Source: an uncultured Bacteroidales bacterium
GTDB taxonomy: Bacteria > Bacteroidota > Bacteroidia > Bacteroidales > F082
Length of the DNA stretch: 64,000 nt
Reading direction: 5' to 3'
Assembly (NCBI GenBank): GCA_947303335.1
Contig: CAMYYB010000003.1
Span: 28,648 to 92,647, forward strand
A model generated the notes under the pieces. That model saw only the letters and a program-made list of their open reading frames with translations. It was not told the origin of the DNA and did not search any database. Of the stretch, positions 16,233-24,997 are shown piece by piece. The first letter of the stretch is position 1. Every line of letters begins with the position of its first letter. The position numbers were made by a program, and so were the translations under genes.

Positions 16233-19200
16233 TTACCGCAAGTCAAATTCCACAAAAGGCATTTTTTCCAACAGTGGAAGTACCTCCTGGGCGTTGACCC
16301 CTCCTGTTATAGGAGTCATGTTGCACGACCTCTTGACGATGGGGTCAAAGAGATGGAGTTTGTAGTTCTGTTTGCCCGGATTGTCTTTCAGGGTCTTGAT
16401 GAATTCTTCCATATTAGGCTGTGTCATTTCCGACACATTCAGCTTGATAAACACCGTCTTGCCAGTGGTTTCAAGCAACGAGTCGAGCAAACGCACCTCG
16501 TTGAAGCGCACCTCCAGCGTTTGAGGCATCTCATTCGGGTCTTGCCCGGAACGCGGGAAAGGCTTGTCCAAAGTGCCGTAAAGCATGACGAAGGAATTCA
16601 GGGTCAACAGGTTCTTGCAGTTGGCATAGTTCTCCTTAAACAAGGCAAACTGGAAAGCACCGCTTTGGTCTTCGATGGTGAAACGTCCGTAGGGATTTCC
16701 GTTCTTCGCAGTAAACTCTTCCGCCCGTGTGATTTGTCCACCGAGGCGTACAGGCTGCTTGAGGAACTTCTCCGGATTGTTTTGTGCAGCCTTCAGCTGT
16801 TCCACGTTGCAGTTGGAGAAAAACTTCAAGGGCAGGTGGTAGACCTCCATGGGATGCGATGAAATATAGAAGCCCAGAGCCTCCTTCTCCATCTCCAGCT
16901 CCTTCATCTTCGACCAAGGCTCGCATTCGGGCAGAGGCATGGAGAAGGCTTCCTCTGCTTCGTCGCTGCCGAAGCCAAAGAGATCCATCTGAGCTGAGTT
17001 CCTACGTTCATTGTACGAAGCCACCATTCGCATGGCTTTCTCGGCAAAGGTCGAAATCTCGTTGGGAGCCATATAAACCAGCATGGCACGATGGAAACCC
17101 TTGAAGCCATCGAAGCAACCCGCCATACCCATGCTTTCCAACGCTCTCGTGTTGAGTCCCTTGTCGGCTACACGCATCACGAAGTCACCAAAGTCCTTGA
17201 ACTTTCCGTGAGCCTCGCGTTCAGCCACGATGCCAGCCACAGCCGCCTCGCCCACGTTCTTGATGCCGCCCATGCCGTAGCGAATCTCGCCTTTGTCGTT
17301 GACAGAAAACTCGTATTCCGATTCATTGACGTCAGGACCCAGCACAGCAATCTTCATGCGCTTGCATTCCTCCGTCATGAAATTCACTTGCTTGATGTCG
17401 CCCAGCTCGTTGTTGAGCACAGCCGCCATGAACTCGGCAGGATAATGTGCCTTGAGGTAGGCCGTCTGGTACGACACCCAGCTGTAGCAGGCCGCATGCG
17501 ACTTGTTGAAGGCATACGAGGCGAATTTCTTCCACTCTTCCCAAATCTTCTCCAAGCGTTTCTTCACCTCTTCCTCGGGCAGGCCCTCGGTCTGGGTGAG
17601 TTTGGCCACACCTTGTTTCATGAACTTGCCGTACAGCTCTTCCATCTTTGCCAGCTGCTTCTTACCCATCGCCTTACGCAAGGTGTCCGACTCGCCTCGG
17701 GTGAAGTCGGCCAACTCGCGCGAGAGCAACATCACCTGCTCCTGATAGACGCAGATGCCGTAGGTGTCCTTCAGGTACTTCTCCATGCAATTGAAGTCAT
17801 ACTTGATTTCCTGCCTACCCTGCTTGCGGGCGATGAAATCAGGGATGTTGTCCATCGGGCCGGGACGGTAGAGGGCGTTCATGGCGATGATGTCGCCGAT
17901 GACGGAAGGCTGCAGCTCGCGCAGGTATTTCTGCATCCCGGGCGATTCAAACTGGAAGGTGCCGATGGTGTTGCCCGAGCAATACAGGTCGTAGGTCAGC
18001 TTGTCGTCAATCGGGATATGGTCGATGTCAATGTCGATGCCCTGTGTCTTTTTAATGTTTTTCAGGGCATCCTTGATTAGGGTCAAGGTCTTCAGGCCGA
18101 GGAAGTCCATCTTGATGAGGCCCACCGTCTCAATGACGTGTCCGTCGTATTGCGTCACCACGACATCTTCCTTGGTATCTTTGTCCTTGACGGTACACAC
18201 AGGGGCAACGTTGGTTAGGTCATCGGCACCGATAATCACGCCGCAGGCATGTATGCCAATCTGGCGGTTAGTGTCCTCCAACTCCTCGGCATAGGTCAGC
18301 ATCGACGAGATGTTCTGGTCGTCGCCTTCCAGCATCTCCTTCAGCTCAGGCACGTATTTGTAGCAGTTCTTCAGGTTGACCTTGGGCATCTTCTTGGGCA
18401 GCTCGCCTTCCACGGCTTTCACCGCTGCCTCGTCGAAGCCCCTGTCAGGGATGTAGCTTTTGATTTTGGCCACCTCGGGCAGCGGTACCTTCTGCACCCG
18501 CCCCACGTCCTGAATGGCCGACTTGGCCGCCATCGTGCCGTAGGTGATGATATGGGCCACCTTCTCTTTGCCGTATTTCTTCGTCACCCAGTCCAGCACG
18601 CGCTCGCGTCCGTCGTCGTCGAAGTCGACATCGATATCAGGCAGAGAGATACGGTCGGGATTGAGGAAACGCTCAAACAGCAGGTCGTATTTCAAAGGGT
18701 CGAGGTCGGTAATCTTCAGGCAATAGGCCACCACCGAGCCAGCCGCCGAACCACGTCCCGGTCCTACCGAGACGCCCAGCTCCTCGCGGGCTGCACGGAT
18801 ATAGTCGCTTACGATGAGGAAGTAGCCAGGGAATCCCATGGTCTTCATCACGTGCAACTCGAACTTAATGCGCTCAATTTGCTCTTCAGTAAGGTTGTCG
18901 CCATAGCGTTCCTTGGCACCTTCCCAAGTCAGCTTGGCTAAGTAGTCGGCTTCCAGCTTGATGCGGTACAGGCGGTTGTAGCCCCCCAGTTTCTTCACTT
19001 TCTTCTCGGCCTCTTCCCGGCTCATCACTTCGTTGCCGTGTTCATCGCGGGTAAACTCGTTGAGAAGGTCTTCCTCGGTGAATTTCTGACGGTATTCCTC
19101 CTCGGTGCCGAAGTCCTCGGGGATGGGAAATACCGGCATGATGGGGTCTGAGTCGATGCTGTAGGTCTCCACTTTATCGACAATCTCCTGTGTGTTTTCG

Positions 19201-20852
19201 AGGGTGAAAGGCACGTCGGAAAAGATGCGTCCCATCTCGGCAGGAGTCTTCAGCCATTCTTGCTTGGTATAATGCATTCGGGTAGGGTCGTCGAGGTCCT
19301 TGCCTGTGCTGAGACAAATCAGCCTATCGTGTGCTTCGCCGTGCTCCTCTTCCACAAAGTGTACATCGTTGGTGGCTATCACCTTCACGTGATGTTTCTC
19401 AGCCAGCTGCAGTATGATTTTGTTCACCTCCTTCTGGCGTTCATACACCTCCGTGTCGCCACCGGGCTTGTCGGTTTTGTGCCGTTGTATCTCCAAATAG
19501 TAATCCTCGCCGAAGAGGTTCTTGAACCACTCAATGGAAGCCTCAGCTCCGGCCAAGTCACCATTCATAATCTTTTGCGGCACCTCGCCTGCCAGGCAGG
19601 CCGAGCTGCATATCACACCCTCATGGTACTTTTCCAACAGGCTGTGGTCGATACGGGGATTGTAGTAGAAGCCCTCGGTGTAAGCAATGGAGCTCAGTTT
19701 GCACAGGCTGTGGTAGCCCGCCTTGTTCTTGGCTAATAATATAAGGTGCCATCCCCTATCCTGCCGTCCGTCACGTTTTGCGATGTCAACAGGGGCACAA
19801 TAAGTCTCGATTCCAAAAATCGGTTTGAAGAACTGTCCGTTCAACTTGTCGATTTCAGCTTGTGCGGCTACTTTCTCCTCCTCTGTAGCTTCTTCCTTTT
19901 CAAGGATGGCCTTTTGTACTTTGATAGCGTCCTTCACCTTGCCGTTTTCTTTGTTCACGGTGTCGGCGAAGTCCTTGATGCCGAACATATTGCCGTGGTC
20001 GGTGAGGGCAAGGCTATACATCCCGTTCTTCTTGCATTTCTCCACCAAATCTGGCACCTTCGACATACCGTCGAGCATGGAGTAATGGGAGTGGACATGC
20101 AGGTGGGTGAAGTGCTTCGGTATATAGTCTCCGGTCTCTGGTACTGACTCTTCTCCCCTGTTGTCGATAGTTTCAAAGTTGTTCTCTACAACGATGCCGG
20201 CAGGCTGTATCACCTCAGGATTGGCAGCCTTGAAGTCGGCAATAAACTGGGGCGACACGTTCAAGTCGTTCTCGTCAATCACGCCGCGACGCACCAATTC
20301 CAAAAACACGCGGGCGGTAGCCTGCACATCGGCGCAGGCGTTGTGGGCTGAGTCGAAGTCTTCGCCAAAGAGGATACGGTGAATCTCGTTCAGGCGGGGC
20401 AGTTTGAACCTGCCGCCCTTGCCGCCCGGAAGTTGGCAGAAGGTGGCGGTCTTCTCGGTGCAAGTGTCGACGATAGGCCAACGGTGCAGCGGATTGTCGC
20501 GTCCGCTTCTCAGGAACTCACAGCCCAGCACGTTCAAGTCGAAGTTGATGTTATGTCCCACAAGGTATTTCACCTGAGCCGCCGACTGCATGAAGCGGTC
20601 GAGTACCTCGCTGAGCGGAAGACCATGTTCGGTGGCGTATTCCGTGGAGATGCCATGCACCATCTTGGCATCGATGGGGATGACGAAGCCCTCAGGCTTC
20701 ACCAGATAATTGTGGTTTTCCACAAAGCGCCCCTGCTCGTCGTGAACCTGCCAAGCCAGCTGCACCATGCGGGGCCAGTTGTCGAAGTCGGTTAACGGGG
20801 CGTTATCAGATTTAGGGAGACCCGTGGTCTCTGTATCAAAGATGAGAAACAT
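16233..20852 (-). CDS. dnaE: DNA polymerase III alpha subunit with N-terminal proofreading exonuclease
   Basis: 1539 residues, about 350 longer than E. coli DnaE. Residues 1 to ~180 are a DnaQ-like 3'-5' exonuclease with all motifs: ExoI FDTETTGLP, ExoII GHNINFDLNVL, ExoIII HNACADVQATA. After a linker, the PHP domain starts near 248 (FTHLHVHSHYSMLDGMSKVPDLVE, LTDHGNMFG) and keeps several of its metal-binding His residues. The polymerase catalytic aspartates are in LPDIDVDFDDDG (about residues 739-743). The thumb/fingers (GPGRGSAAGS, NALYRPGPMDNIPDFIARK), HhH region and an OB fold (VRLGGQITRAEEF) follow. The fused exonuclease means the replicase carries its own editing. The PHP may give a second nuclease site. 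Transcription is probably from TAATTTTG just upstream. Confidence 0.96.
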   Translation of the reverse strand: MFLIFDTETTGLPKSDNAPLTDFDNWPRMVQLAWQVHDEQGRFVENHNYLVKPEGFVIPIDAKMVHGISTEYATEHGLPLSEVLDRFMQSAAQVKYLVGHNINFDLNVLGCEFLRSGRDNPLHRWPIVDTCTEKTATFCQLPGGKGGRFKLPRLNEIHRILFGEDFDSAHNACADVQATARVFLELVRRGVIDENDLNVSPQFIADFKAANPEVIQPAGIVVENNFETIDNRGEESVPETGDYIPKHFTHLHVHSHYSMLDGMSKVPDLVEKCKKNGMYSLALTDHGNMFGIKDFADTVNKENGKVKDAIKVQKAILEKEEATEEEKVAAQAEIDKLNGQFFKPIFGIETYCAPVDIAKRDGRQDRGWHLILLAKNKAGYHSLCKLSSIAYTEGFYYNPRIDHSLLEKYHEGVICSSACLAGEVPQKIMNGDLAGAEASIEWFKNLFGEDYYLEIQRHKTDKPGGDTEVYERQKEVNKIILQLAEKHHVKVIATNDVHFVEEEHGEAHDRLICLSTGKDLDDPTRMHYTKQEWLKTPAEMGRIFSDVPFTLENTQEIVDKVETYSIDSDPIMPVFPIPEDFGTEEEYRQKFTEEDLLNEFTRDEHGNEVMSREEAEKKVKKLGGYNRLYRIKLEADYLAKLTWEGAKERYGDNLTEEQIERIKFELHVMKTMGFPGYFLIVSDYIRAAREELGVSVGPGRGSAAGSVVAYCLKITDLDPLKYDLLFERFLNPDRISLPDIDVDFDDDGRERVLDWVTKKYGKEKVAHIITYGTMAAKSAIQDVGRVQKVPLPEVAKIKSYIPDRGFDEAAVKAVEGELPKKMPKVNLKNCYKYVPELKEMLEGDDQNISSMLTYAEELEDTNRQIGIHACGVIIGADDLTNVAPVCTVKDKDTKEDVVVTQYDGHVIETVGLIKMDFLGLKTLTLIKDALKNIKKTQGIDIDIDHIPIDDKLTYDLYCSGNTIGTFQFESPGMQKYLRELQPSVIGDIIAMNALYRPGPMDNIPDFIARKQGRQEIKYDFNCMEKYLKDTYGICVYQEQVMLLSRELADFTRGESDTLRKAMGKKQLAKMEELYGKFMKQGVAKLTQTEGLPEEEVKKRLEKIWEEWKKFASYAFNKSHAACYSWVSYQTAYLKAHYPAEFMAAVLNNELGDIKQVNFMTEECKRMKIAVLGPDVNESEYEFSVNDKGEIRYGMGGIKNVGEAAVAGIVAEREAHGKFKDFGDFVMRVADKGLNTRALESMGMAGCFDGFKGFHRAMLVYMAPNEISTFAEKAMRMVASYNERRNSAQMDLFGFGSDEAEEAFSMPLPECEPWSKMKELEMEKEALGFYISSHPMEVYHLPLKFFSNCNVEQLKAAQNNPEKFLKQPVRLGGQITRAEEFTAKNGNPYGRFTIEDQSGAFQFALFKENYANCKNLLTLNSFVMLYGTLDKPFPRSGQDPNEMPQTLEVRFNEVRLLDSLLETTGKTVFIKLNVSEMTQPNMEEFIKTLKDNPGKQNYKLHLFDPIVKRSCNMTPITGGVNAQEVLPLLEKMPFVEFDLR

Positions 20853-20875
20853 AATTGTCCATTAATTCAAGGGGT

Positions 20876-20883
20876 CAAAATTA
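20876..20883 (-). promoter_or_regulatory. -7 element for dnaE
   Basis: TAATTTTG on the minus strand, 23 bp before the dnaE start at 20852, matches TAnnTTTG. Confidence 0.5.
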
Positions 20884-20927
20884 GGGAAATTTTTTGATAC
20901 AGCATCATAGTGATGCGGATTAAAAAT

Positions 20928-20954
20928 TCCCGTCGAGTATCAAGCCCGACGGGA
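20928..20954 (-). terminator. Terminator after the restriction-modification operon
   Basis: Inverted repeat TCCCGTCG (20928-20935) / CGACGGGA (20947-20954). On the minus strand it is followed by ATTTTTA, so it ends minus-strand transcription leaving the methyltransferase gene. A second small hairpin GCATCA-TAG-TGATGC lies at 20902-20916. Confidence 0.65.
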
Positions 20955-21001
20955 TGGCTAAAAACCTTAATGTCTAAAGTCATAAGTGCATAAGCGGATA
21001 A

Positions 21002-22744
21002 TTAAAGATCTGAAATATATCGATTAAGCACTTTACCCAAGAACGTATCCGTAAACGCTTGCTGGAAATTCAAGTGAATCATTTTGTATTCGGGCAGGCT
21101 TTCCAGGTATTCCAACTCAAACACTAGTCGAGGAGCTTTTTCATCAACCAAATTGGGATGCGTCTCGGCTTTACTGCCAATTCTTACAATTCTAATCAAA
21201 TAAAGGTCACGCACCCCTTTGCCTTTGATATAAGGCATGAAGTAGTAGAGCTTGTTTAAAGCAATAGTAGACGGAAATGTCTCAACATTACCTGTGTAAT
21301 AAAGTTTTGAAGGCTCTTCTGTTAGGAAATAGTCTTCGTTGTCTTTTTTAATCAGACCAATAAGCAGACGTTTAGAGGTGTCCAATTGATATGTTTTCTT
21401 AGGCTTATTGTATACCAACTCCTTATCTTCGTTGGAGAACAAGTCTAATGTCAATGCTGGACGCGGATTCCGCTGCGTGTGTATAGGTTTGGTCGACACA
21501 GGAGCTTCGTCATAGATAAAGCGATATAAAGACTTACCTACTTCTTGAATAATACCACACACCAAAGCGTTGCCCATCAAAAAAGCCCTTCGGCCATCCG
21601 ATACATCGGGGTGATAAGTGTGGTTGTCGGGGAACATATTCAAGCGTTCCATTTCCAGCGGAATCAAACGGCGGTAGCGACCCGACGGAGTTTGCACTAC
21701 ATGTTTGAAACGAGATGGAGAAGAACCACCTTCGCCAGTTATCATGGTGCGGGACGGTTTGTCCAAATAGTCGGGGAAAGCCATTCCACCCTCAGAGAAG
21801 ACGTATTCAAAGCCTTCTTTCGAGATGCGATTTATCTTCTTCGCCCCCTTTTCGTATTGCCACCTCGGTAGTTCCTTTTCGGAAATGAAAAACTCTTCTG
21901 GAACAAAGTCCTCGTTAACAAGAATGTCTCCCAACATCTGACGAGTTCCGTCATATACTGGTATCGCGTCGGCAGAGTAAACATGACGGTCTATCATAAT
22001 GCCAGCATTCCCAAACGGGCTATCTTTCACCCCTTTATTGAACAGGGTAGAAACCTCTTGAATAGTGCCTTTGATGTCAAATTTTGATTGCGTTCCTTCG
22101 CTCGCCTTGAAGGGAAATGCCTGTGCCATTACTCCGTCGAACTCTACCCAATCCTCCATCCCCTTAATCTTGTTGGCGACAATCGAGTTCTTCAAATATC
22201 CAACGATGTATGTTCTGCGTCTGCGTTGAGGCATTCCATAGTCAGCAGCATTGATGATGCGCCACTCGACCGCATATCCGAGGTCGGCCAAGGAAGCAAG
22301 GATGATGGCAAAATCACGTCCTCGCTGTGTGGCTGGTGAATTCAACAGACGGTCAACATTTTCGAAAAAGATGTATTTGGGGCGCTTAACGCCCTTCTCT
22401 TCAAGGATGCGGTAAATCTGCCACCAAAGCACACCTTTTTTGCCCTCGATGCCACCTGAACGGCTCAGAGTTGCAGCTACCGAATAATCCTGACAGGGAA
22501 AGCCACCCACAAGCAAATCGTGGTCGGGAATCTCCTCAGTCTTCACAAGGTTGATGTCTTTGTTCACGTGCCCCTTGTATCCAAATCTCGCCTTATATAC
22601 CAATGAAGCGTCCTGATGCTGTGTTGATGGTTCCCACTGGTTGTTCCAAATGGTATCAAATGCATCCGACGCGCCTTCCAATCCGATGCGGAAACCACCC
22701 ACACCAGCAAATAATTCAACTACTCTTATATGATGTTTAAGCAT
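21002..22744 (-). CDS. DNA (cytosine-5) methyltransferase with C-terminal extension
   Basis: 580 residues. C5-methyltransferase motifs appear in order: I VVELFAGVGGFRIGLEG, IV GGFPCQDYSVA (catalytic Cys in PCQ), VI FFENVDRLL, VIII QRRRRTYIVGY, IX RRLIPLEMERLNMFPD, X GNALVCGIIQEVGKSLY. The core ends near residue 415, and a further ~165 residues (from about STKPIHTQRNPRPALTLDLF) have no recognised motif; typical M.Sau3AI-type enzymes are about 410 residues. The start overlaps the endonuclease stop by 8 nt (ATGCTTAA). Its partner resembles Sau3AI, so methylation of GATC at the cytosine is inferred. The operon ends at a hairpin at 20954. Confidence 0.93.
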   Translation of the reverse strand: MLKHHIRVVELFAGVGGFRIGLEGASDAFDTIWNNQWEPSTQHQDASLVYKARFGYKGHVNKDINLVKTEEIPDHDLLVGGFPCQDYSVAATLSRSGGIEGKKGVLWWQIYRILEEKGVKRPKYIFFENVDRLLNSPATQRGRDFAIILASLADLGYAVEWRIINAADYGMPQRRRRTYIVGYLKNSIVANKIKGMEDWVEFDGVMAQAFPFKASEGTQSKFDIKGTIQEVSTLFNKGVKDSPFGNAGIMIDRHVYSADAIPVYDGTRQMLGDILVNEDFVPEEFFISEKELPRWQYEKGAKKINRISKEGFEYVFSEGGMAFPDYLDKPSRTMITGEGGSSPSRFKHVVQTPSGRYRRLIPLEMERLNMFPDNHTYHPDVSDGRRAFLMGNALVCGIIQEVGKSLYRFIYDEAPVSTKPIHTQRNPRPALTLDLFSNEDKELVYNKPKKTYQLDTSKRLLIGLIKKDNEDYFLTEEPSKLYYTGNVETFPSTIALNKLYYFMPYIKGKGVRDLYLIRIVRIGSKAETHPNLVDEKAPRLVFELEYLESLPEYKMIHLNFQQAFTDTFLGKVLNRYISDL

Positions 22745-24152
22745 TTAGCTTCTCCTTTCTCCTATTATCTACAATCTCACGAACATATTCATTATTAAAC
22801 CAATAGCAGAATTTCTTTGCGCCTTTACCATCTAATGTAGGCGCAAGGTCAATAGCTTTCTGTGCCTTTGGACGAACATGGAATTTCTTCCTATCCGCAC
22901 CTTTCCACCAATACTCCTCTGAAATATGGCCAGCGAGAACGTTGTCCCTGATATGCTTCCAGTAGACTTCCGCCCATTCCAAGTCCTTTTGCGGCATCGT
23001 CCAGAAGAAAACATCATCCAAAACATAGTCCTCCTTGCCAACAGTTTGCTCCCTGAAAACCACAAACATAAAGCGGCTGGAATAGAGTTCATACAAACGA
23101 GACTCAATCCAATCCTCGCACTCAGCCACCTCGATATAGTCAATATTCTCGAAAGACATTGCTTCTTTGATAATGCCATTGGCTTGTACGCGAATCGTTT
23201 TCATCGTTAAACCTGCTTTGAGGAATTCCTCTGAACGGTTCACATTGACACACTTCTCAGAGGCCGCAATCGCATTGGCTATCATTGCAAACTTGTTCTT
23301 CGGATTGTTTGACATGCTCACTTTCTTGCGTTGCGCAATCTTCTCAAACGGCATATTCAAGAATGGCAGAAAACGACCAAGCAGGATGTCATCGAAAGAA
23401 TGTTTCAGAAGTGCGTTGACGCTAACAAGCTCTGATTTCGCTTCTGTCACATTTGAGACTGCATTTTTGCCGCTTTTGACGACATAATCCAAAACGGTAC
23501 GCATATAGGCCATTTTGAGGCTGAAAGCACGTCTGGGAGCGTCAATATCAGGGTTATTCGGTTGCTTCATCAAGCTTTCCCCCTTCTGCCCCTTGCGACA
23601 AGCACCAAGGTACATCGTGTCGCCCTCGGAAAGTTCATGAGCTTTGCCCTGTTTTATCTTATCAATGATGACCTCGTAATCGTGCTTGATTATTAACACA
23701 TCTTTCTCTGGTAATTTCCACAGCACGGAAAAGATAAACTCAAAATCGAGGTTGTCGCAATCCGATTTATGCAGATAGAAAAGCAGCAACATCAGTTGAC
23801 ATTTCAGATAGAAGTGTGACTGCTCGAAATCGTCCTTCACCACCTCGCAATAGTTAATCATATTGCAAACGAGACGCTCCTTGATAAGGTAATCTCCCTT
23901 TTCGCTTTTTTTCAGTGGGGTGCATTTCAATTCCATTCCGGCCTCCGAAAAGTCGGCACTGGCATAGTTATTCGTTTCAAGCAGGAAAAAGATATTTTCC
24001 ACCATCTGTCCAAGACTTCCCTTGCCCCTCTTTGTCTCATATCCTTCCCACACAAAGTCACGCAAAGTCTTCCCCAACAAGCCTTTGCTATATTCAAAAA
24101 TACTTGTTGACTTTGTAATGTCGTAAGGTAATGTTGTTTTAAAACTTTCCAT
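22737..24152 (-). CDS. Sau3AI-like type II restriction endonuclease
   Basis: 471 residues from ATG 24152; an upstream TTG at 24176 is less likely. The N-terminal half resembles the MutH/Sau3AI fold: TSIFEYSKGLLGKTLRDFV, then GKGSLGQMVENIFFLLETNNYASADFSEAGMELKCTPLKK, where D...ExK (ELK) forms the probable metal site. The second half is a further MutH-like repeat without obvious catalytic residues, as in Sau3AI (489 residues), which cuts before GATC. It is paired with a C5 methyltransferase. Codon use is more AT-rich than in dnaE next door, consistent with a mobile restriction-modification islet. Specificity is inferred from family resemblance only. Confidence 0.85.
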   Translation of the reverse strand: MESFKTTLPYDITKSTSIFEYSKGLLGKTLRDFVWEGYETKRGKGSLGQMVENIFFLLETNNYASADFSEAGMELKCTPLKKSEKGDYLIKERLVCNMINYCEVVKDDFEQSHFYLKCQLMLLLFYLHKSDCDNLDFEFIFSVLWKLPEKDVLIIKHDYEVIIDKIKQGKAHELSEGDTMYLGACRKGQKGESLMKQPNNPDIDAPRRAFSLKMAYMRTVLDYVVKSGKNAVSNVTEAKSELVSVNALLKHSFDDILLGRFLPFLNMPFEKIAQRKKVSMSNNPKNKFAMIANAIAASEKCVNVNRSEEFLKAGLTMKTIRVQANGIIKEAMSFENIDYIEVAECEDWIESRLYELYSSRFMFVVFREQTVGKEDYVLDDVFFWTMPQKDLEWAEVYWKHIRDNVLAGHISEEYWWKGADRKKFHVRPKAQKAIDLAPTLDGKGAKKFCYWFNNEYVREIVDNRRKEKLNA

Positions 24153-24584
24153 ATTATTAAATCCAAAAACGCCCAACTATTAAGAATTTCAGAAATCTTA
24201 TCACCAGGTGTTACTCATAATTGATGATTATTGTATATGATGTGAAAAGATGATACTCATTTTAGCAATACGTTAGCTACAATAGGTTTGTGTTGTCTTT
24301 GACTTTTTGTCGGGTGTCGGAATGGCGTGATACGTGCAACATGCCCTTTCTTCCAAGGCGCAGCTGTACATTGCAGTTGTAATGGTTGGAAAAACTGTAT
24401 TCTTCATGGCGGATTCCAAATCAGACCACAAAAATACATATTTTTTCCATGTTTCAATACTCAGAATGAATCATTCCAAACTTTTTTGCCAATTTATAAA
24501 CTCCACAGGTTCCAATAATAGTAATCACGTCAGGGATTTTATCGGCTCAGGGGGTGTTTTTCCAAAAAAAGAAGGAATGAAGTC
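24153..24584 (-). other. AT-rich leader/intergenic stretch with a possible 44-codon ORF
   Basis: Non-coding on both strands as far as I can see, with one possible exception. On the minus strand TATTTTTG (24436-24429) is followed by an ATG at 24407 opening a 44-residue frame to TAA at 24273 (begins MKNTVFPTITTAMYSC, Cys-rich). I recognise no family for it. The element could equally drive the restriction genes, giving a leader of about 270 nt. No controller (C-protein) helix-turn-helix gene is visible. Confidence 0.25.
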
Positions 24585-24616
24585 ACTCACTTACTCACTT
24601 ACTCACTTACTCACTT
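24585..24616. repeat. Tandem repeat (ACTCACTT)x4
   Basis: Four exact head-to-tail copies of ACTCACTT. The reverse-complement unit AAGTGAGT recurs about three times at 24759-24785, so the two arrays form an inverted pair around the palindrome at 24674-24719. Confidence 0.9.
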
Positions 24617-24673
24617 TTGACATTAAGGTTTTTCGATGTTGAAATGACAGGTAACATCATTAAAAACTTAATT

Positions 24674-24719
24674 TTATTATTATACTAATATTACTATAGT
24701 AATATTAGTATAATAATAA
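24674..24719. repeat. Perfect 46-bp AT-rich palindrome
   Basis: Two 23-bp arms with no loop, centred between 24696 and 24697 (central TTACTATAGTAA). All 23 pairs match. A further eight pairs (24662-24669 with 24718-24725) would extend the stem if a short bulge is allowed. It could act as a cruciform, a bidirectional terminator, or a protein-binding site. Confidence 0.93.
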
Positions 24720-24758
24720 GTTTTTCTTGTCACAAGTTTGCAAAGTGTAAATGTCCGA

Positions 24759-24785
24759 AGTGAGTAAGTGAGTAACTGAGTAAGT
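24759..24785. repeat. Inverted copies of the 8-bp repeat (AAGTGAGT, degenerate)
   Basis: AAGTGAGT twice, then AACTGAGT and a partial AAGT. This is the reverse complement of the array at 24585-24616. The midpoint of the two arrays lies within about 10 bp of the palindrome centre. Confidence 0.85.
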
Positions 24786-24805
24786 TCGGCGCAAAACGCG
24801 CCGAA
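24785..24805. repeat. GC-rich hairpin TTCGGCGC/GCGCCGAA
   Basis: 8-bp perfect stem with a 5-nt AAAAC loop directly after the 8-bp repeat array. No T-tract follows on either strand, so it is not a typical terminator. Confidence 0.7.
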
Positions 24806-24828
24806 AACGGACATGGTAGAACCTCGTT

Positions 24829-24889
24829 AGTTTGGTGCCGCCAAACTGGGAGTTCGCCACAAGCAAACTGGGAGTTTGGTGCCGCCAAA
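24829..24889. repeat. Duplicated 16-bp hairpin-forming repeat
   Basis: AGTTTGGTGCCGCCAAA occurs at 24829 and 24873, 44 bp apart, each copy being itself an inverted repeat (TTTGG...CCAAA). AAACTGGGAGTT is also duplicated at 24843 and 24865. Confidence 0.8.
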
Positions 24890-24987
24890 GTAACTATTAC
24901 CCTAAAGCAGGCCGCCAGAAGACCCTCTCGCTGCGAGGCTTCGCCGAGCATATCGAGAGCCACCGCCTCAATCCCTTTATCCGATAG
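24886..24987 (+). pseudogene. Possible remnant of an HU-like DNA-binding protein gene
   Basis: A short frame without its own start reads YYPKAGRQKTLSLRGFAEHI, then a few more residues before TAG at 24985-24987. The segment resembles the N-terminal region (tL.lRGfAeHI.sH) of HU-family proteins common in Bacteroidales mobile and accessory regions, but the rest of the ~120-residue protein is absent. Recognition is by pattern memory only. Confidence 0.35.
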
Positions 24988-24997
24988 ACTCAGAACA

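Noticed and set aside
17091..18080. 329-codon plus-strand frame inside dnaE
   Set aside because: Antisense shadow of the conserved polymerase domain; Leu/His/Val-rich with no domain.
20853..21001. tRNA or small RNA gene between dnaE and the methyltransferase
   Set aside because: Two hairpins only; no cloverleaf or CCA-type end. One hairpin with T-rich tail is a terminator.
23167..23487. Plus-strand 106-codon frame in the endonuclease gene as a controller protein
   Set aside because: No HTH and wholly antisense to a conserved restriction enzyme.
24585..24616. CRISPR array
   Set aside because: Units are 8 bp and contiguous, without spacers; no cas genes nearby. The VapD fragment is Cas2-related in fold only.
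24327..24642. Plus-strand frames of 63-102 codons in the islet's non-coding part
   Set aside because: They run into the ACTCACTT repeats (translated as LTYSLTHLLT) and lack any family features.
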